A DNA stretch of 64,000 nucleotides, taken from assembly GCF_000189255.1 (NCBI RefSeq), contig NZ_AEVS01000035.1, positions 62,001-126,000 on the forward strand, written 5' to 3'. This document shows positions 10,301-20,284 of the stretch, piece by piece. The notes under the pieces are model-generated. The model searched no databases and was not told the DNA's origin. It worked only from the letters and a program-made list of their open reading frames with translations. The translations under genes were made by a program, and so were the position numbers. The stretch comes from Vibrio brasiliensis LMG 20546. Its GTDB lineage: Bacteria > Pseudomonadota > Gammaproteobacteria > Enterobacterales > Vibrionaceae. How positions within the stretch are numbered: position 1 is the stretch's first letter; each line of letters opens with the position of its first letter.

Positions 10301-13300
10301 TACGGCGACTGATGGCGATAAAGATACGTCAGTGGTGCCGTTAGACATTACCATCACAGACCATGAAGCAGAACCAATTGCCCTTAAGGTTGTTACTTTC
10401 GAGGACGCTGGTCGTGACTCGCAAATCAACTATGCCCCGGGCGATGCGCCTGAGTGGGAAAATACTCAAGATAACCAAGGCGGATTGTCTGACTCACCCG
10501 CGAAGGTCGAGTTGTCTGTTGACCTATTTGATAGAGATAACGCAGAAGATATTGGTCAGTTGACCATTGAATCGGGCAATCACCATGGAACCTTCTATTA
10601 CCAACAAAATGGTGTGTTCTACAAGCTAGAACCTAATGCTGATGGAGACATCATTTTTGATGGCTCGGTTCTGCAGCAAAGCTTTACGCAAAATGGCGGT
10701 CATACTATTGCCACGATTGATAACCTCTACTTTGTTCCGGATCGTAACTTCTCGACTGGTGGCAAAGGCGTTGAAATCAATTACCAGTTACAAATTGATA
10801 ATAATGGCAGCAAAGACCATACCCTTGATTCTAGCTTCAATATTGAGATTGAAAGTGTCGCGGACATCGCGACCTGGGATGACGCTAACAGTCAATACCA
10901 TTACTCATTAACCGAAGATGGTGATAACGCAAAAATAGATATCCAGGCAGTAACGCAGGATAGCAGCCGACCAGAGACCATCAGTTATGATCTCCGTGTT
11001 ACTGCAGGTGAAGGCAATTTCGAGCTGGTGGACAAAGATGGTAATCCTCTGACTCCAGATAGTCATGGTGTTTATCATGTTTCATCGGCAGACATTAATA
11101 CCATTCAGGTCAATCCAGCGGATAACTTCTCAGGTACGATTAAGCTTGAAGCCGTCGCGGTTACCAATGAGACTAAGAACCCACTATCAGGTAAGGGTGA
11201 GGCTCACTCTCAGCCTCAAGAACTGATCTTTGATGTTGCACCTCAAGCGGATAAAGGCAGCTTTAGCGTCAACCGCATCAACATCTTCGAAGATAATGCT
11301 GCCACTCAAGATACCCTTGATCCGACAACTGATCGTGATCCGCTGACTCTTGATGAAGTGATTTCAATGTCACCATCGCAAGATACCGATGGTTCAGAAA
11401 CCCTCTACGTGCGTATCTCAGACATTACTGAAGGTGCGGAACTAGCTTGGGCTGGTAGTGGTGCTAGCCAGATCACTCAAGTGACGATCAATGGTGTAAC
11501 CTACCAAGAAGTCCCTTATGACCAGCTTCAAAATGTAGAAGTTATTCCAAAGCTGCACAGCAATAATGATTTCAAATTTGACGTTACCGGTGTTGTTAAA
11601 GACAGCGCCTCTCTGAGCAGTGGCACTCAGGTCAGTGAGCAAATACTCGGCACTAAAACGGTTAACGTTGAAGTGAAAGGTGTGGTTGATCTTCCTCAGG
11701 GTAACACTACGGATTCAGGTTGGACAAACTTCGAAGAGAATGGTGTTGATGGTGTCGATGGTGTCGAAATCACCATTAAGGAAGACCAAGAAGCAGCGCT
11801 CAACTTTACCATTCAGTCTGGAGAACACGCTGACAACGCTAACGATACTTCTGAGTCGGTTACCGTGCTGTTATCGAATATTCCTCATGGCGTTGTCATT
11901 GAAGACAGTGATGGCAAGGTGATAGATCTCAACTTCGTCGGCTATGAAAAGAATCCGGACGGTACGCCAAACCTCGATAAGCCGATTTATGAAGCCAACA
12001 TTACTGGCGAACAGAATGAAACTGGCATTGTCATCAAGCCAGTGGCCTCGTCGACTGAGAATATTGACCTTAAGGCCACTGTGATCGTAACGGAAAATGA
12101 TGGCCACAGTCGTAGCTTCGAGCAAATTGTGCGAGTCAATGTTGAGCCTGTCATTGATACCAACCTGAATTACAAAAATGAAACTTCAGTTGGCCTTGAG
12201 GACTCCGCTATTAGCATCAACTGGTATCCAGAAGGTAAAGATTATCCAGATAGTGATGAGCACTTTACTTCGATTACTATTAATGGAATTCCAGACGGGT
12301 CAGTAGTGAGAGTAGATGGCAATATTGTTGCTGTCGAATCGGGAACAATAGTGATTACAGGCACTGAGCCGTATGGTGATTTTACTCAACAAGCTTTAAA
12401 GCCAGGTTACATTCAAATCACTCCGCCGAAAGATTCGAGTACTGACTTTGACCTGACGACCAAAGTTGAGATAGAAGAGCGCGATCATGAATACAAAAGC
12501 GATCATATTGTTGGAGAAGGTGGTCGTGTAACCGCAACTCTTAACGGGTCGGTTCATGTTGAAGTGCGTCCTGTCGTCGAGCCTGAAAACGCTGATAACA
12601 GACTGGTTGTGACCAATGAAGCAGGTGATGCTATCCAGACGGCACTTCAAGCGGATGGTAACGGTCAGATTCGATTCACTACCAACAATGACGATACTAA
12701 GACTGACGGTGAATATGTTGTTAAGTATCAAAATACTGACGCTTCATCTGAAGAGGTCGTTGATCAGGTTATTATTCAGCTGACTAACACTGATGGCACT
12801 GCGTTGTCTGATGCTGTTCTTGACCAACTGGTGGTGACGGGAGCTGCATATGAAGGTAACGGACGTTGGATTATTCTTAACGAAGAGCAGTTCAGCATTA
12901 GTGCACCGAATGGTCTAGATCTTGGTACGAGCAACGCTATTAATAAGCTTACCTTAGGTATTTACACCAAAGTTATCGATGAGGGTGAGGATGACAAAGA
13001 GAACTCACTGATAGATCGTCTAGATAGTTCTATAGAGCTGTCATTTCCTAAAGATCTTACTTCAGATAATGGCGAAGCTGCGTCGATTGCTATTGGTGAC
13101 AATCTGATCATTGATGCAACAGAGGATATTCAGGTAGATTTGGGTCATCAACTTGATAGCATCATAACCTTAACCCCACCTTCAGGTACTGAGTTTGCTG
13201 ATGAAGTGACTATCGTCATTCCACATGATGATCAGTCTGTTCCATTCACTATCAGTGGTGCAGAAGTAGACTTTGTCAATGGTAGTTATGTATTCCAGAC

Positions 13301-16300
13301 TCACATTTCAGCGGATGGCACTATCGAATCATTCGATGGCTTGATGCTGAATCTACCAAAAGATTATTCGGGTGATTTTAAGTTGCCGATTGAGGTAATC
13401 ACTAAAGATACTATCTCCGGAGATGAGAATAAGGCCACCGTAGATTTGGTTGTGAAAGCTAATCCAGTTGCTGACGTGGGTGATGACAAACCTTCGATCA
13501 CTGTTGAAGTGACGGGTTCACTGGATAGCGCAGGCAATCAGATTGATCAGAATGGTGATGGTAACCCTGACAAGGTTGGCTACGAAGACAGCTATATTCA
13601 GCTCGATTTCGACCAGCAACTGGGTGATACCAATAATGGTGGTGTCGAGGGTGGTAGTGAAGCATTTAGCTCGATTACTCTAACGCTTGCCTCCCCAGCA
13701 GAGGGCGCTTTCTATGAAAAAGTGGTCGCTGCTGATGGCAGTGTGACGTTTAACAATCTCGGTACTTCGGTCACCTTCGATAAGAGCGAGATTGACGCGG
13801 GTGCGTTAGACAATATTTTGTTTAAGCCGACGAAAAATTACCCGACTGGAAACGACGATAATAAAGTCGCAATTAACATTACGGGTACGGTGACAGATAC
13901 GGCTACCTTCGATGAAAGTGGCTCTACAAGCACAACCAGCCACTCTGGTGATTTCTCTACCAGTGTCGAGTTTGAAGTGGTGCCAGTGTTGGATGACGTG
14001 GTTGTCACTGGTCCTGAGAACAGTTCTGGCCAGATAGAAGTATCAGGTACTGAAGATCAGCCTATTTCGTTGAGCAGTTCCGGTAATGTATCTATCTCAC
14101 TGACCGATACCGATGGTTCAGAATCGTTTGTGTCAATTAAGTTCACAGGTGTACCAGACGGCTTCCAGTTCACAGCGGAACCTGGCAGTGGTTATACGGT
14201 TAAAAACAATGGCAATGGTGAGTGGAGTGTCAAACTACCTGCGGGCAGCGCTGACAGTCTGGATTTAACAGCGATATCGGTTGTGCCTCCGAAACATTTC
14301 AGTGGTTCGGCAGAGTTTGGTGTTAGCGTGTTCACTCAAGAATCGTTGCTAGGTGTGCCAACGGAAGCTGCGAATCTGCCTAAATTTGTTGTTAATGTGG
14401 CTCCAGAGGGAGACAGCATTGATACCGATGTAACCGATTCAGTTAGCGGTAACGAAGGTCAGAACATTGATATCGCCATCAACGCATCTGTGGTTGATAG
14501 AGCAATGTCAGCGACCGGAGGTGGCACATATAACGAAAACGCTCCGGAAACGATCCGCGTAGAAGTAACTAACGTACCTGCAGATGCGTCAATTCTTTAT
14601 CCAGATGGTACTCCAGCCAGTTACAATGCTGCGACAGGTACTTGGACATTGGAAGTTGATGCTCAGAAACTGGACAAAATCATCTTCAATTCAGGTCAAC
14701 ATAACAGTGATACGGGCAATGCATCAGGTATTGATAGCCCGATTCATATCTCAGTTCAGTCAGTGGATAATGGTGCTCTTGGGCCTAAATCTGAGTTCGA
14801 TGTAGAACTGGTCATTGACCCAGTTAACGACCAGCCAACTTTCGTCAATGTGATTGATCTTGAGACCACAGAAGATGTAGTGGGTGGCCTGGCGATTAAC
14901 CAGTTTGGTATTGCTGATATAGATGCGACCTATGATGACCCTGATGCCACCTACGAGTTGACGCTACAAGTGAATTCAGGAACGCTAGAGTTCCTGAGTG
15001 ATGCCAATGTTAACTTTACCATCGCGGCTGATGGTAGTCTTGTTGCCACAGGAAAACTGGCTGACATCAATGCTGCGTTGGCTGCTGGTAAAGTCATCTT
15101 TAAACCTGATGCCGACTTTAACGGGCCGGTTACTGTGACAGCGACTGTCGATGACGGCGGTAATAACGGTACGATTGATCCGGGTGATAGTTCAACTTCT
15201 TCAACCAATCAGACAACCTTTGTGATTAACGTTACTGAGGTAAATGATGCGCCTGAGCCGAAAGACTTTGACTTAGGTGATTTGCCAGAAGAAGGCAGTC
15301 TGACCATCAGCGTACAAGACTTGATTGATGGCACTTTTGATAAAGAAGGCGACACAATCAGCGTTGAAAGTCTGACCCTCGTGGAAGGTCAGGGCTCCTT
15401 AGTGCAACAAGGTGATAACTGGGTGTTTGTTGCTGCGAAAGACTACAACGGTCCGGTGAAGATTAGCTACGTGGTTAAAGATGATGGTACGACCGATGGT
15501 CAAGCGGATCATCAGACGGGTACTGCTGAGATTACCTTCGACGTAACTCCGGTTAATGACAAGCCGGTATTGGATATTGACGACATTACTGCGCAGATTG
15601 ATGAAGATGCGAACCAGCAATTGAGCGGAATCTCAGTCAGTGATGTCGATTATGTTGGTGCTTCTGCTAATGACCTGATGACGGTTACGCTAAGCGTCGA
15701 TGACGGTACACTTTCTCTCGTTGCTCCTGCTGGTTCGAGTGTTACTGCGACAGGTAACGGTAGCGGTACTCTGACGTTGTCAGGTACGCTTGCTGACCTG
15801 AACGCGTTACTTGATAAACCAGGTAGTAGCACGGTAGGAGTGTTTATTGATGCGAGTTCTGTGTCAGTAAATAGCGTCGATCTGGAAGTCACAGCGAAAG
15901 ACAGCTGGAACTCTTCAGGTCTTGCGCTAGAGGCTGAACCAAAGAACTACACCATTACCGTTAATCCAGTCGCGGATGCGCCAACTCTGGCGCTTGATAG
16001 CAGATATAGCTTCAACAAGAACATTACTGCAACACAAAGCGCCAGCACGAGCGGAATTGCGATCGTAGGTATTATGGCGGCGTTAACTGATACAAGCGAA
16101 GCACTCACATTAGAAGTGAGGGATGTTCCTGCCGGTGCGACGATTGAGAGCACTACAGGTTCGGTAACTCTGGTCGGTGATGTATGGCAAGTTTCACCAC
16201 AAGCGATTGAAGGTTTAACCATCAAAGGCGCTACTGAGGGAGATCATACGCTGCAGGTGACTGCGGTATCGCATGAACTCGCCCAAGATGGAAGCATCAT

Positions 16301-16919
16301 TGATCAGGCTGAGTCGAGTAACCATATCGAGATTAAACTCAATGTGGTCGACAATATTGCTGACTTAGAGATTAACCGTGCCTCTGAGACCGAAGCGGTT
16401 CATCTCGATGGTAGTGGTTCAGATAGCACGCTTACTGGTGGCAGTGGTAACGATCTATTAGTCGGCGGTGCTGGTAATGATACCTTAATTGGCGGAGCTG
16501 GTGATGATCACTTAGAAGGTGGTGACGGTGATGACACCCTTTATGGTGGCTTAGGCTCGGATATCCTTGTCGGTGGTACAGGCATGGATACCTTTGTCTG
16601 GGATCATATCGATGATGGTTCACTCGACACCATCAAAGACTTCCAGGTGAGCGAAGGTGATAAGATTGATCTGCGAGAAGTTCTGCCAGAGCTCAAGCAA
16701 AGCTCTTTGGACATGGACAGTCTGCTGGAACATTTAGATGTCAAGGTCGACGGAGACAACGTTGAACTGAGCATTCACCCAGCAGGAGCGGGTGCAGAAG
16801 AACAGTCGATTGTGGTTGAGAATCTGGCTCACCAATTAGATAGTGGCTTCAGCGCCATGTCGCAGGAAGATATGGTTTCATCCCTACTGCAACACGTGAT
16901 GGTTCACGATAACAACTAA
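4395..16919 (+). CDS. Giant LapA-type RTX adhesin secreted by a type I system
   Basis: This large repetitive cell-surface adhesin has 4,174 residues from the chosen start. In order it shows: an N-terminal retention module (first ~120 residues, [19 protein letters not shown]); a Gly/Ala linker with the motif TAAG, the LapG protease site type; five ~265-residue tandem repeats (DNA 5.4-9.05 kb); a long array of beta-rich, Asp/Thr-rich Ig- or cadherin-like domains; six RTX nonapeptides GGxGxDxLx (16437-16598); and a C-terminal type I secretion signal region of the VCA0849 class. Cysteine is virtually absent, as usual for such proteins. The ATG at 4395 has GGGGAA 5 bp upstream. The in-frame ATG at 4377 has its SD-like AGGGAG directly abutting it, so it is less likely. 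The retention-module architecture predicts outer-membrane anchoring in the export pore, released by LapG when c-di-GMP is low. No exporter gene is adjacent, and the gene is monocistronic. Confidence 0.93.
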   Translation: MDVDVLRQAAVIKEISGDVVIVSPDGKARKAEVGDTVAKNEIVITANQSTILMESPNTAFHLDSNAIATEPEVGEWGAVPIAGEVNFDLANLSDSAFGEDEFAAIQEAILAGADPTELLEATAAGGGAGSANAGFVTIDYNGAEVLASTFFETSGFASDNVTETDDEGRPLVFAAGGESISETLVEGSLSQGTYPQTTTSSVTIFAGDLPLDPTSFVPSETSLASLISELNSDITSNGQSVTFSYDAAENAIVGVLGGEEVLRIDIDTSNLGKDVVLELTTTISQPIDHVPSVGGGQVAFDNDQIVVSFEIEGKDSGGNSIRTPIDAQVTIGDGANAEFTSIDSADVYEAGLSDGSGVGATNTEFNGTLNGALGSDQVTELQIDVDAFNAAQQDSAITSQGQTIILEAVDGQPGVYSGYILLEGVRVDVLKITIGDVTNSDTSFSADYKVELLDELDQGQQGMDTIAIPLPVFAIDADNDQSQSSQLVINVGDDVQVVVDGSLTVTEPDFGATETSNEIDVISKAGADNGEVTSFTFDGKEYLLEEGKTEYSVTDGTVKISTDGQLSFIANSDLDHSASDTIKHTIVVTVTDKDGDELTSTVDVEIADGKNPVINSITAVDVFEAGLSDGSKVGDTDVTASGTIDFTTGSDEVVAMGIDVKTFNDSSTLTSGGKDVLLEEVSAGVYRGYITASDGSKVEVLTINLDQNNLGEYSVTLHQEVDHATQGQDSLAVSIPVYAVDSDNDHSANSQLVINIGDDLQVVTDGSLSVIEPDHVGTETSNQIDVITNAGADNGEVSSFTFDGNPQQIVPGQTEYSVTDGTVVITPDGKLSFIANSDVDHSSSDTVKHTIVVTVTDNDGDELTSTVNLEIKDGNNPVINSINEVDVFEAGLSDGSKVGDTDTTASGTIDFTTGSDQVVAMGVDVKAFNDSSTLTSGGKDVVLEEVFAGVYRGYITTDDGKQVDVLSITLDQNKLGEYSVTLLEEVDHSTQGQDSLTVNIPVYAVDSDNDHSANSQLVINIGDDLQVVTNGNLSVTEPDHTGTENSNQIDVITQAGADNGEVTSFTFDGTKYPLEEGKTEYPVTDGTVVITADGQLSFIANSDLDHKASDTITHTIVVSVKDQDGDELTSTVTLEIADGKNPVIDSITSVDVFEAGLSDGSGVGDTDITATGTIDFTTGSDQVVAMGVDVKAFNDSSTLKSGGQDVILEEVSDGVYRGYITENNVKVDVLTIKLDQTKLGDYSVTLHQEVDHGAQGQDSLAVSIPVYAVDSDNDHSANSQLVINIGDDLQVVTDGSLSVTEPDHIGTETSNEIDVITEAGADNGQVTSFTFDGKEYTFEEGKTEYAVTDGTVKITADGQLSFVANSNLNHKVSDTITHTIVVTVTDQDGDKLTSTVNLDITDGNDPVIKSITAVDVFEAGLGDGSGSGATDITAEGVIDVTTGSDLVVALAVDVKAFNDASTLTSDGKDVVLEEVSAGVYRGYITENGVKVDVLTITLDQDKLGEYSVTLHKEVDHPTQGQDSVAVSIPVYAVDSDNDHSANSQLVINIGDDMATIEGFADGSKFKVNEDDTATGSSPGQAYVTGEFVTTQGADTVVKYELVNLGNSESGLKSGGVEVTIQDVSTPTGPTVYHGVANGIVVFTLELESDGSYTYSQIKALDHAQGEDSLTIPFDVVAIDRDGDKSQPIRLPIEVIDDKPTLTGTTGGTQVDEDDLSGVGSDQSQSTHVSGSFTVTEGADSVVKYELADADKILEDLTSGGEDLSWRPVAQNGTEFSYTAETASGDAVFTIIFDTADNSYRFELLKSLDHLAGDGENTLQIDFTIKATDFDGDESNVITLPIRVVDDIPTLTGQALTAEEGEGWSSMVNMFADQTDKGADNASLTQIEGTQDSHGAQIVFDDGHGGYTSVVDLTHGSQSLFVFEQTTGSDGQVSQRHIGWLVVDSNGEVTFAAAKDLEHSGEEINFTVNVTATDGDKDTSVVPLDITITDHEAEPIALKVVTFEDAGRDSQINYAPGDAPEWENTQDNQGGLSDSPAKVELSVDLFDRDNAEDIGQLTIESGNHHGTFYYQQNGVFYKLEPNADGDIIFDGSVLQQSFTQNGGHTIATIDNLYFVPDRNFSTGGKGVEINYQLQIDNNGSKDHTLDSSFNIEIESVADIATWDDANSQYHYSLTEDGDNAKIDIQAVTQDSSRPETISYDLRVTAGEGNFELVDKDGNPLTPDSHGVYHVSSADINTIQVNPADNFSGTIKLEAVAVTNETKNPLSGKGEAHSQPQELIFDVAPQADKGSFSVNRINIFEDNAATQDTLDPTTDRDPLTLDEVISMSPSQDTDGSETLYVRISDITEGAELAWAGSGASQITQVTINGVTYQEVPYDQLQNVEVIPKLHSNNDFKFDVTGVVKDSASLSSGTQVSEQILGTKTVNVEVKGVVDLPQGNTTDSGWTNFEENGVDGVDGVEITIKEDQEAALNFTIQSGEHADNANDTSESVTVLLSNIPHGVVIEDSDGKVIDLNFVGYEKNPDGTPNLDKPIYEANITGEQNETGIVIKPVASSTENIDLKATVIVTENDGHSRSFEQIVRVNVEPVIDTNLNYKNETSVGLEDSAISINWYPEGKDYPDSDEHFTSITINGIPDGSVVRVDGNIVAVESGTIVITGTEPYGDFTQQALKPGYIQITPPKDSSTDFDLTTKVEIEERDHEYKSDHIVGEGGRVTATLNGSVHVEVRPVVEPENADNRLVVTNEAGDAIQTALQADGNGQIRFTTNNDDTKTDGEYVVKYQNTDASSEEVVDQVIIQLTNTDGTALSDAVLDQLVVTGAAYEGNGRWIILNEEQFSISAPNGLDLGTSNAINKLTLGIYTKVIDEGEDDKENSLIDRLDSSIELSFPKDLTSDNGEAASIAIGDNLIIDATEDIQVDLGHQLDSIITLTPPSGTEFADEVTIVIPHDDQSVPFTISGAEVDFVNGSYVFQTHISADGTIESFDGLMLNLPKDYSGDFKLPIEVITKDTISGDENKATVDLVVKANPVADVGDDKPSITVEVTGSLDSAGNQIDQNGDGNPDKVGYEDSYIQLDFDQQLGDTNNGGVEGGSEAFSSITLTLASPAEGAFYEKVVAADGSVTFNNLGTSVTFDKSEIDAGALDNILFKPTKNYPTGNDDNKVAINITGTVTDTATFDESGSTSTTSHSGDFSTSVEFEVVPVLDDVVVTGPENSSGQIEVSGTEDQPISLSSSGNVSISLTDTDGSESFVSIKFTGVPDGFQFTAEPGSGYTVKNNGNGEWSVKLPAGSADSLDLTAISVVPPKHFSGSAEFGVSVFTQESLLGVPTEAANLPKFVVNVAPEGDSIDTDVTDSVSGNEGQNIDIAINASVVDRAMSATGGGTYNENAPETIRVEVTNVPADASILYPDGTPASYNAATGTWTLEVDAQKLDKIIFNSGQHNSDTGNASGIDSPIHISVQSVDNGALGPKSEFDVELVIDPVNDQPTFVNVIDLETTEDVVGGLAINQFGIADIDATYDDPDATYELTLQVNSGTLEFLSDANVNFTIAADGSLVATGKLADINAALAAGKVIFKPDADFNGPVTVTATVDDGGNNGTIDPGDSSTSSTNQTTFVINVTEVNDAPEPKDFDLGDLPEEGSLTISVQDLIDGTFDKEGDTISVESLTLVEGQGSLVQQGDNWVFVAAKDYNGPVKISYVVKDDGTTDGQADHQTGTAEITFDVTPVNDKPVLDIDDITAQIDEDANQQLSGISVSDVDYVGASANDLMTVTLSVDDGTLSLVAPAGSSVTATGNGSGTLTLSGTLADLNALLDKPGSSTVGVFIDASSVSVNSVDLEVTAKDSWNSSGLALEAEPKNYTITVNPVADAPTLALDSRYSFNKNITATQSASTSGIAIVGIMAALTDTSEALTLEVRDVPAGATIESTTGSVTLVGDVWQVSPQAIEGLTIKGATEGDHTLQVTAVSHELAQDGSIIDQAESSNHIEIKLNVVDNIADLEINRASETEAVHLDGSGSDSTLTGGSGNDLLVGGAGNDTLIGGAGDDHLEGGDGDDTLYGGLGSDILVGGTGMDTFVWDHIDDGSLDTIKDFQVSEGDKIDLREVLPELKQSSLDMDSLLEHLDVKVDGDNVELSIHPAGAGAEEQSIVVENLAHQLDSGFSAMSQEDMVSSLLQHVMVHDNN
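4758..4769 (+). other. LapG-type cleavage motif (TAAG) in the adhesin
   Basis: The codons encode Thr-Ala-Ala-Gly (residues 122-125 from the 4395 start), followed by a Gly/Ala/Ser linker right after the retention module. In Pseudomonas LapA the periplasmic protease LapG cuts between the two alanines of a TAAG motif at nearly the same distance from the N-terminus. Function here is inferred from that match in sequence and position. Confidence 0.7.
5427..9047 (+). repeat. Five tandem ~795-bp coding repeats in the adhesin
   Basis: Each unit begins with a segment like [12 protein letters not shown]. The first codons of the equivalent segment are at 5427, 6252, 7047, 7842 and 8634, giving periods of 825, 795, 795 and 792 bp (275, 265, 265 and 264 codons). 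The proteins are very similar between units, while many codons differ synonymously. The units include the recurring block [21 protein letters not shown]. The first copy is the most diverged, and after 9050 the array gives way to shorter, more degenerate modules. Confidence 0.9.
16437..16598 (+). repeat. RTX nonapeptide repeats
   Basis: There are six consecutive GGxGxDxLx-type nonapeptides (for example [18 protein letters not shown]), which form calcium-binding beta-rolls near the C-terminus of type I secreted proteins. Calcium-dependent folding outside the cell is the known role of such repeats. Confidence 0.93.
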
Positions 16920-16925
16920 TGTACG

Positions 16926-16950
16926 ACGCCCCTCACTGAGGGGCGTTTTT
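16926..16950. terminator. Terminator after the adhesin gene
   Basis: A perfect 9-bp GC-rich stem (ACGCCCCTC / GAGGGGCGT) with a 3-nt loop is followed by five Ts on the plus strand. It lies between the convergent adhesin and TetR genes. Confidence 0.92.
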
Positions 16951-16966
16951 ATCGTTGAGTGCTGAT

Positions 16967-17584
16967 TTATTTATTGGCGTTGACCTGATAGGTTGCAACA
17001 AAACTTGCGACCGCCATCTTTACTGCTTGCTCAACCTGTTGGCAGGTTGGCGGAGGTAAATGAGCGATCAACTGTGGCCAGAAGATGACAGCTTTAATGC
17101 TGCCGATATACTGTTCAATTGCCGTGCCAATATCTGGTATTTCCAAAACGCCAGCATCAATACCTTGCTGGGCCCATCTCTGTAGTCCGTATGAGTCTTC
17201 GATAGATTCGAATTTACTCACCAGTAGCTTAGATGTTTCCTGACAGCGAATACATTCCGCCATCACGAGACGAGCGGTGATCTGAAAATCCTGATTGCTG
17301 ATATAACACATCTGCTTAAGTGTAAATTCCAGCAGCTGTTGGTCGACAGGTTGCGAGGGTTCAAATTCGACTTCACACTGCTCATGAAAGCGACACATGA
17401 GATTATCGACAATCACATCAAACAAGGCTTCTTTATTAGGATAGTACTTGTACAGGGTGCGCTTAGAGACGCCTGCATGTTTAGAAATACCCTCCATACT
17501 GGCCTGATTGAAGCCTTTTTGAGAAAAAACTTCAATCGCAGATCTGATGATATCTTCTTGTTTTATATCACTTCTTTTTATCAT
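16967..17584 (-). CDS. TetR/AcrR family transcriptional repressor
   Basis: This one-component regulator has 205 residues from the ATG at 17582-17584. An N-terminal helix-turn-helix (SMEGISKHAGVSKRTLYKYY, then PNKEALFDVIV) is followed by an all-helical C-terminal ligand domain of the TetR_C/AefR-like type. An upstream in-frame ATG at 17615-17617 lies inside a palindrome that looks like the operator, so the shorter start is chosen. Its ribosome binding site is weak (AGG). The gene is divergent from a metallo-hydrolase gene, with two matching palindromes between them, so autoregulation and control of the neighbour are likely. The inducing ligand is unknown. Confidence 0.88.
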   Translation of the reverse strand: MIKRSDIKQEDIIRSAIEVFSQKGFNQASMEGISKHAGVSKRTLYKYYPNKEALFDVIVDNLMCRFHEQCEVEFEPSQPVDQQLLEFTLKQMCYISNQDFQITARLVMAECIRCQETSKLLVSKFESIEDSYGLQRWAQQGIDAGVLEIPDIGTAIEQYIGSIKAVIFWPQLIAHLPPPTCQQVEQAVKMAVASFVATYQVNANK

Positions 17585-17603
17585 TACGTAAACCTGAATA
17601 AAT

Positions 17604-17629
17604 AAAAGTAAACGCATGTGTTTACTTTT
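17604..17629. promoter_or_regulatory. TetR operator candidate 1 (near-perfect palindrome)
   Basis: Ten-bp perfect arms AAAAGTAAAC and GTTTACTTTT are separated by GCATGT. It sits just upstream of the TetR gene start. Size and position are typical of an autoregulatory TetR operator. Confidence 0.75.
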
Positions 17630-17644
17630 TCTCTGGTAGTGCCT

Positions 17645-17668
17645 AAAGTATACACCATCGTTTACTTT
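17645..17668. promoter_or_regulatory. TetR operator candidate 2
   Basis: Arms AAAGTATAC and GTTTACTTT are spaced by 6 bp. This is the same design as the palindrome at 17604-17629, with one arm mismatch. It lies directly upstream of the divergent hydrolase gene and would block its promoter. Confidence 0.7.
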
Positions 17669-17687
17669 TTTGGATAGTGTACTTGTG

Positions 17688-18863
17688 ATGACTATGGGTA
17701 ATGTGATTAAAGCCTCAGTAATTTCAGTGTTGGGTGTATTGGGCTACAACCAATGTATTGCAGATGATGGGGATCAGAGCCGTCGACAGAGTGAGTTGCA
17801 AAGAGCGGAACGTATTGCGCAGTCAGCACAGTTCAAAGATGGCAAAGCAATCACAAGAATGCCAAGTGTCGCTTCATCAGAGAGTACATTAGAAGTTATG
17901 AGGCAGTTTTTCTTTGAAAGAGCCTCGTTGAAACCCAGTCACAAACTCCCTCACTATCCAACCAATCTTACTCAGTTGAAGCAGAGAAGTGATCAGATGC
18001 GTGTGACCTGGCTTGGTCATTCAAGTTTATTTATCGACCTGGATAGTACCCGTATCCTGATTGATCCTGTGTTTGAATATGCGTCGCCTTGGATTGCTAA
18101 GACTCTGTTTAATAGGAACGTAAATGCGCCTCTGGAGCGTGAACAGCTACCGGTTCCTGATGTTATTGTTATATCTCACGATCACTATGACCATCTAGAA
18201 GAGTCTACCGTGCGCCACTTTGCCAACAAGGATGTGAAGTTCTTTGTGCCTCTTGGCGTGGGGCGTCACCTGGAGTCGTGGGGGGTAGCTCCGGGCAAAA
18301 TCAATGAGTTCGATTGGTGGCAAGAGGCAAACATCAATGGCATAACATTCACCTCAACGCCAGCCAACCATAACTCTGGCCGTACGGGTTTCGATTCTAA
18401 CTCGACGCTGTGGTGCTCGTGGGCTATCAAGGGGCAAAGTGGTTCGTTTTTCTATAGTGGTGACAGTGCTTACGATGACCACTTTAGCCAGATCGGTGAA
18501 AAACTGGGGCCTTTCGATCTTGCTTTTATTGAAGTAGCGGCCAATGTCAAAAATGGTCGCGGTTTTCCAGTTGAGAACTGGGGGCATATGCAGGCTAGAC
18601 ACACAATGCAAGCTTTCCAAGACCTTAATGCTGAACAGCTGTTTCCTGTTCATTGGTCTACCTATGAGTTGTTTGCTCATAAGTGGGATGAACCTATGAC
18701 AGACTTGATAGCAGAAGCTCAGACGACGGGTGCTCATCTGGTGACACCTATGGTTGGAGAGACATTAGAAGTAACAAAACAAATGAAAACAACATTTTGG
18801 TGGAAAAACTTGCAATATAACCTGGCAAGTGCACGTTTAAATACTGATAAGTTATACAATTAA
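17688..18863 (+). CDS. MBL-fold metallo-hydrolase (UlaG/NAPE-PLD-like) with N-terminal export or anchor segment
   Basis: This predicted zinc hydrolase of the metallo-beta-lactamase fold has 391 residues from the ATG at 17688. A further ATG at 17694 is equally possible, and a TTG at 17670 abuts the operator. The metal motif HDHYDHL (H164, H166, D168, H169) is followed by further metal-site elements: NHNSGRTGFD, FFYSGDSAYDDHF and FPVHWSTYELFAH near the C-terminus. The layout matches RomA/NAPE-PLD-like hydrolases, whose substrates are lipids or phosphodiesters. A hydrophobic stretch at residues ~5-20 suggests a signal peptide or membrane anchor, without a clear lipobox. It is divergent from the TetR gene and probably repressed by it. 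The substrate is not known. Confidence 0.85.
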   Translation: MTMGNVIKASVISVLGVLGYNQCIADDGDQSRRQSELQRAERIAQSAQFKDGKAITRMPSVASSESTLEVMRQFFFERASLKPSHKLPHYPTNLTQLKQRSDQMRVTWLGHSSLFIDLDSTRILIDPVFEYASPWIAKTLFNRNVNAPLEREQLPVPDVIVISHDHYDHLEESTVRHFANKDVKFFVPLGVGRHLESWGVAPGKINEFDWWQEANINGITFTSTPANHNSGRTGFDSNSTLWCSWAIKGQSGSFFYSGDSAYDDHFSQIGEKLGPFDLAFIEVAANVKNGRGFPVENWGHMQARHTMQAFQDLNAEQLFPVHWSTYELFAHKWDEPMTDLIAEAQTTGAHLVTPMVGETLEVTKQMKTTFWWKNLQYNLASARLNTDKLYN

Positions 18864-18892
18864 CCATCTAATTATTAATGTCTTTTTCCATT

Positions 18893-18918
18893 AAAGCCTG
18901 CTAATAGCAGGCTTTTTT
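18893..18918 (+). terminator. Terminator after the MBL-fold hydrolase gene
   Basis: The stem GCCTGC/GCAGGC has a TAATA loop and is followed by TTTTTT. It separates the hydrolase from the downstream MFS gene. Confidence 0.9.
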
Positions 18919-18931
18919 ACATTCTCATGAA

Positions 18932-18977
18932 TAAACCTTTTGTTTACATTAATTATTTGTATACTGATGTTAACAAT
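18932..18977. promoter_or_regulatory. TetR-operator-like half-sites before the MFS gene
   Basis: TAAAC-N5-GTTTAC at 18932-18947 and GTATAC at 18959-18964, followed by GTTAAC, echo the half-sites of the two palindromes near 17.6 kb. Spacing differs from those by 1-2 bp. This suggests, but does not prove, that the same TetR protein controls the transporter. Confidence 0.4.
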
Positions 18978-19006
18978 ATGAAACAGGTTGGCTTAAGGAG
19001 TGGCGT

Positions 19007-20254
19007 ATGGAAAAAGAGCAAAGTCTATTTGAATGGCAAAGAGTAAAGCGCTTCAACCTACCTGTGTGGACCGTGCTTATTGGCGTATTGATAGCCAGAA
19101 CCAGTTACTTTATGGCGTGGCCGTTTCTGGTCGTATTTCTCTATCAGGATTACAACGCATCGGCGATAGAAGTTGGCGCTATGTTAGCCGCTTCAGCGCT
19201 AATTGGCTCACTGGTAGGAGTTTATTCTGGTTACCTGTCGGATAAGTTTGGTCGTAAGTGGTTGATGGTCATTGGATGTGTTCTCGGCTTTGTGGCTTAC
19301 AGTGGTATCGCACTTGCCAGCGAAATGTGGCACTTCCATCTGCTCATTCTACTCACTGGTTTCATGCGCCCAATGATTGATGGGCCAGCTAAAGCAGTGA
19401 TTGGGGACTCTTTACCCGACCTTAAAGATCGAGAGTTGGCGCTTAACTTACGTTACTTCCTACTCAATATCGGTGGCGCAGTGGGGCCTCTTATGGGCGT
19501 GACGCTGGCGCTAGCCCAACCGCAGAGTCTTTTTCTGATCACGGGCTTTACTCACCTTTTCTATGCGTTTTGGATTCTGTTTGGTGTTGAACGTAAGAGC
19601 GCCAAAGTGAACCAGCAAGCGGGTGAAACCCTGTTACCTGATTTTACCCAGACTCTGAAAGTCATTGCCCGTGACAAAATCTTTGTACTCTTGCTGGTGG
19701 CTAACTTGTTATTGATGTTTGTCTATGCTCAATTGGAATCCTCAGTCCCGCAGGTGATCGTTCGTAGCGGCATAGAGGATGCAGCGAGCCTGATAGCAAT
19801 GTTGATGGTTGTTAACACCGCGACCATCGTATTATTCCAATTTCCTTTGCTGAAAATGCTTGAGCGTGTTCCGCTATTTTCGCGCACAAGAATAGGCATG
19901 GTGTTAATTGCCGTCGGGCAAGTTGCTTTTATCGTTTCACCCAATGATTCAGCCTTAGGGTGGGCAATGGCTTGCTTCATTATCAGTTTAGGAGAGGTGA
20001 TTACCTTCCCGACACTTAATGTCCAGATTGACCGCCTTGCACCGGCTCATCTAAGGGGATCTTATTTTGGTGCTACAGCCTTGTATTCTCTTGGCTTTGC
20101 CATTGGTCCTATTGTCGGTGGTGCAATGATTGAATGGTTTGGTGCCAGCTGGTTGTTTGCGCTCTGCTTTATTGTCAGCGTGACTATGATTTGGCTCTAT
20201 GCCTTAGCGTCAAAAGTGGAAGATACGGTTGAGCGAGAGGTTGCAATGCAGTAG
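19007..20254 (+). CDS. MFS transporter, drug/H+ antiporter (DHA1)-like
   Basis: This inner-membrane transporter of the major facilitator superfamily has 415 residues and about 12 predicted membrane segments in two halves. The loop 2-3 motif A is clear (GYLSDKFGRKWLMV). The segment RYFLLNIGGAVGPLMG carries the antiporter-type motif C pattern seen in drug exporters. The N-terminus resembles the MdtH/YdeE group, but the substrate is unknown. A strong AAGGAG site at about 18994-18999 supports the ATG at 19007. It has its own promoter region after the terminator at 18893-18918, with half-sites like the nearby TetR operators. Confidence 0.88.
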   Translation: MEKEQSLFEWQRVKRFNLPVWTVLIGVLIARTSYFMAWPFLVVFLYQDYNASAIEVGAMLAASALIGSLVGVYSGYLSDKFGRKWLMVIGCVLGFVAYSGIALASEMWHFHLLILLTGFMRPMIDGPAKAVIGDSLPDLKDRELALNLRYFLLNIGGAVGPLMGVTLALAQPQSLFLITGFTHLFYAFWILFGVERKSAKVNQQAGETLLPDFTQTLKVIARDKIFVLLLVANLLLMFVYAQLESSVPQVIVRSGIEDAASLIAMLMVVNTATIVLFQFPLLKMLERVPLFSRTRIGMVLIAVGQVAFIVSPNDSALGWAMACFIISLGEVITFPTLNVQIDRLAPAHLRGSYFGATALYSLGFAIGPIVGGAMIEWFGASWLFALCFIVSVTMIWLYALASKVEDTVEREVAMQ

Positions 20255-20272
20255 CCCGATATATCGGGCTAC
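20251..20272. terminator. Palindromic hairpin overlapping the MFS stop codon
   Basis: A perfect palindrome (GTAGCCCGAT and its complement) starts at the TAG stop. A T-rich stretch follows at 20278-20283. It sits between the convergent MFS and MscS-like genes and probably serves as their shared terminator. Confidence 0.65.
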
Positions 20273-20284
20273 TGGCTATTTTTG

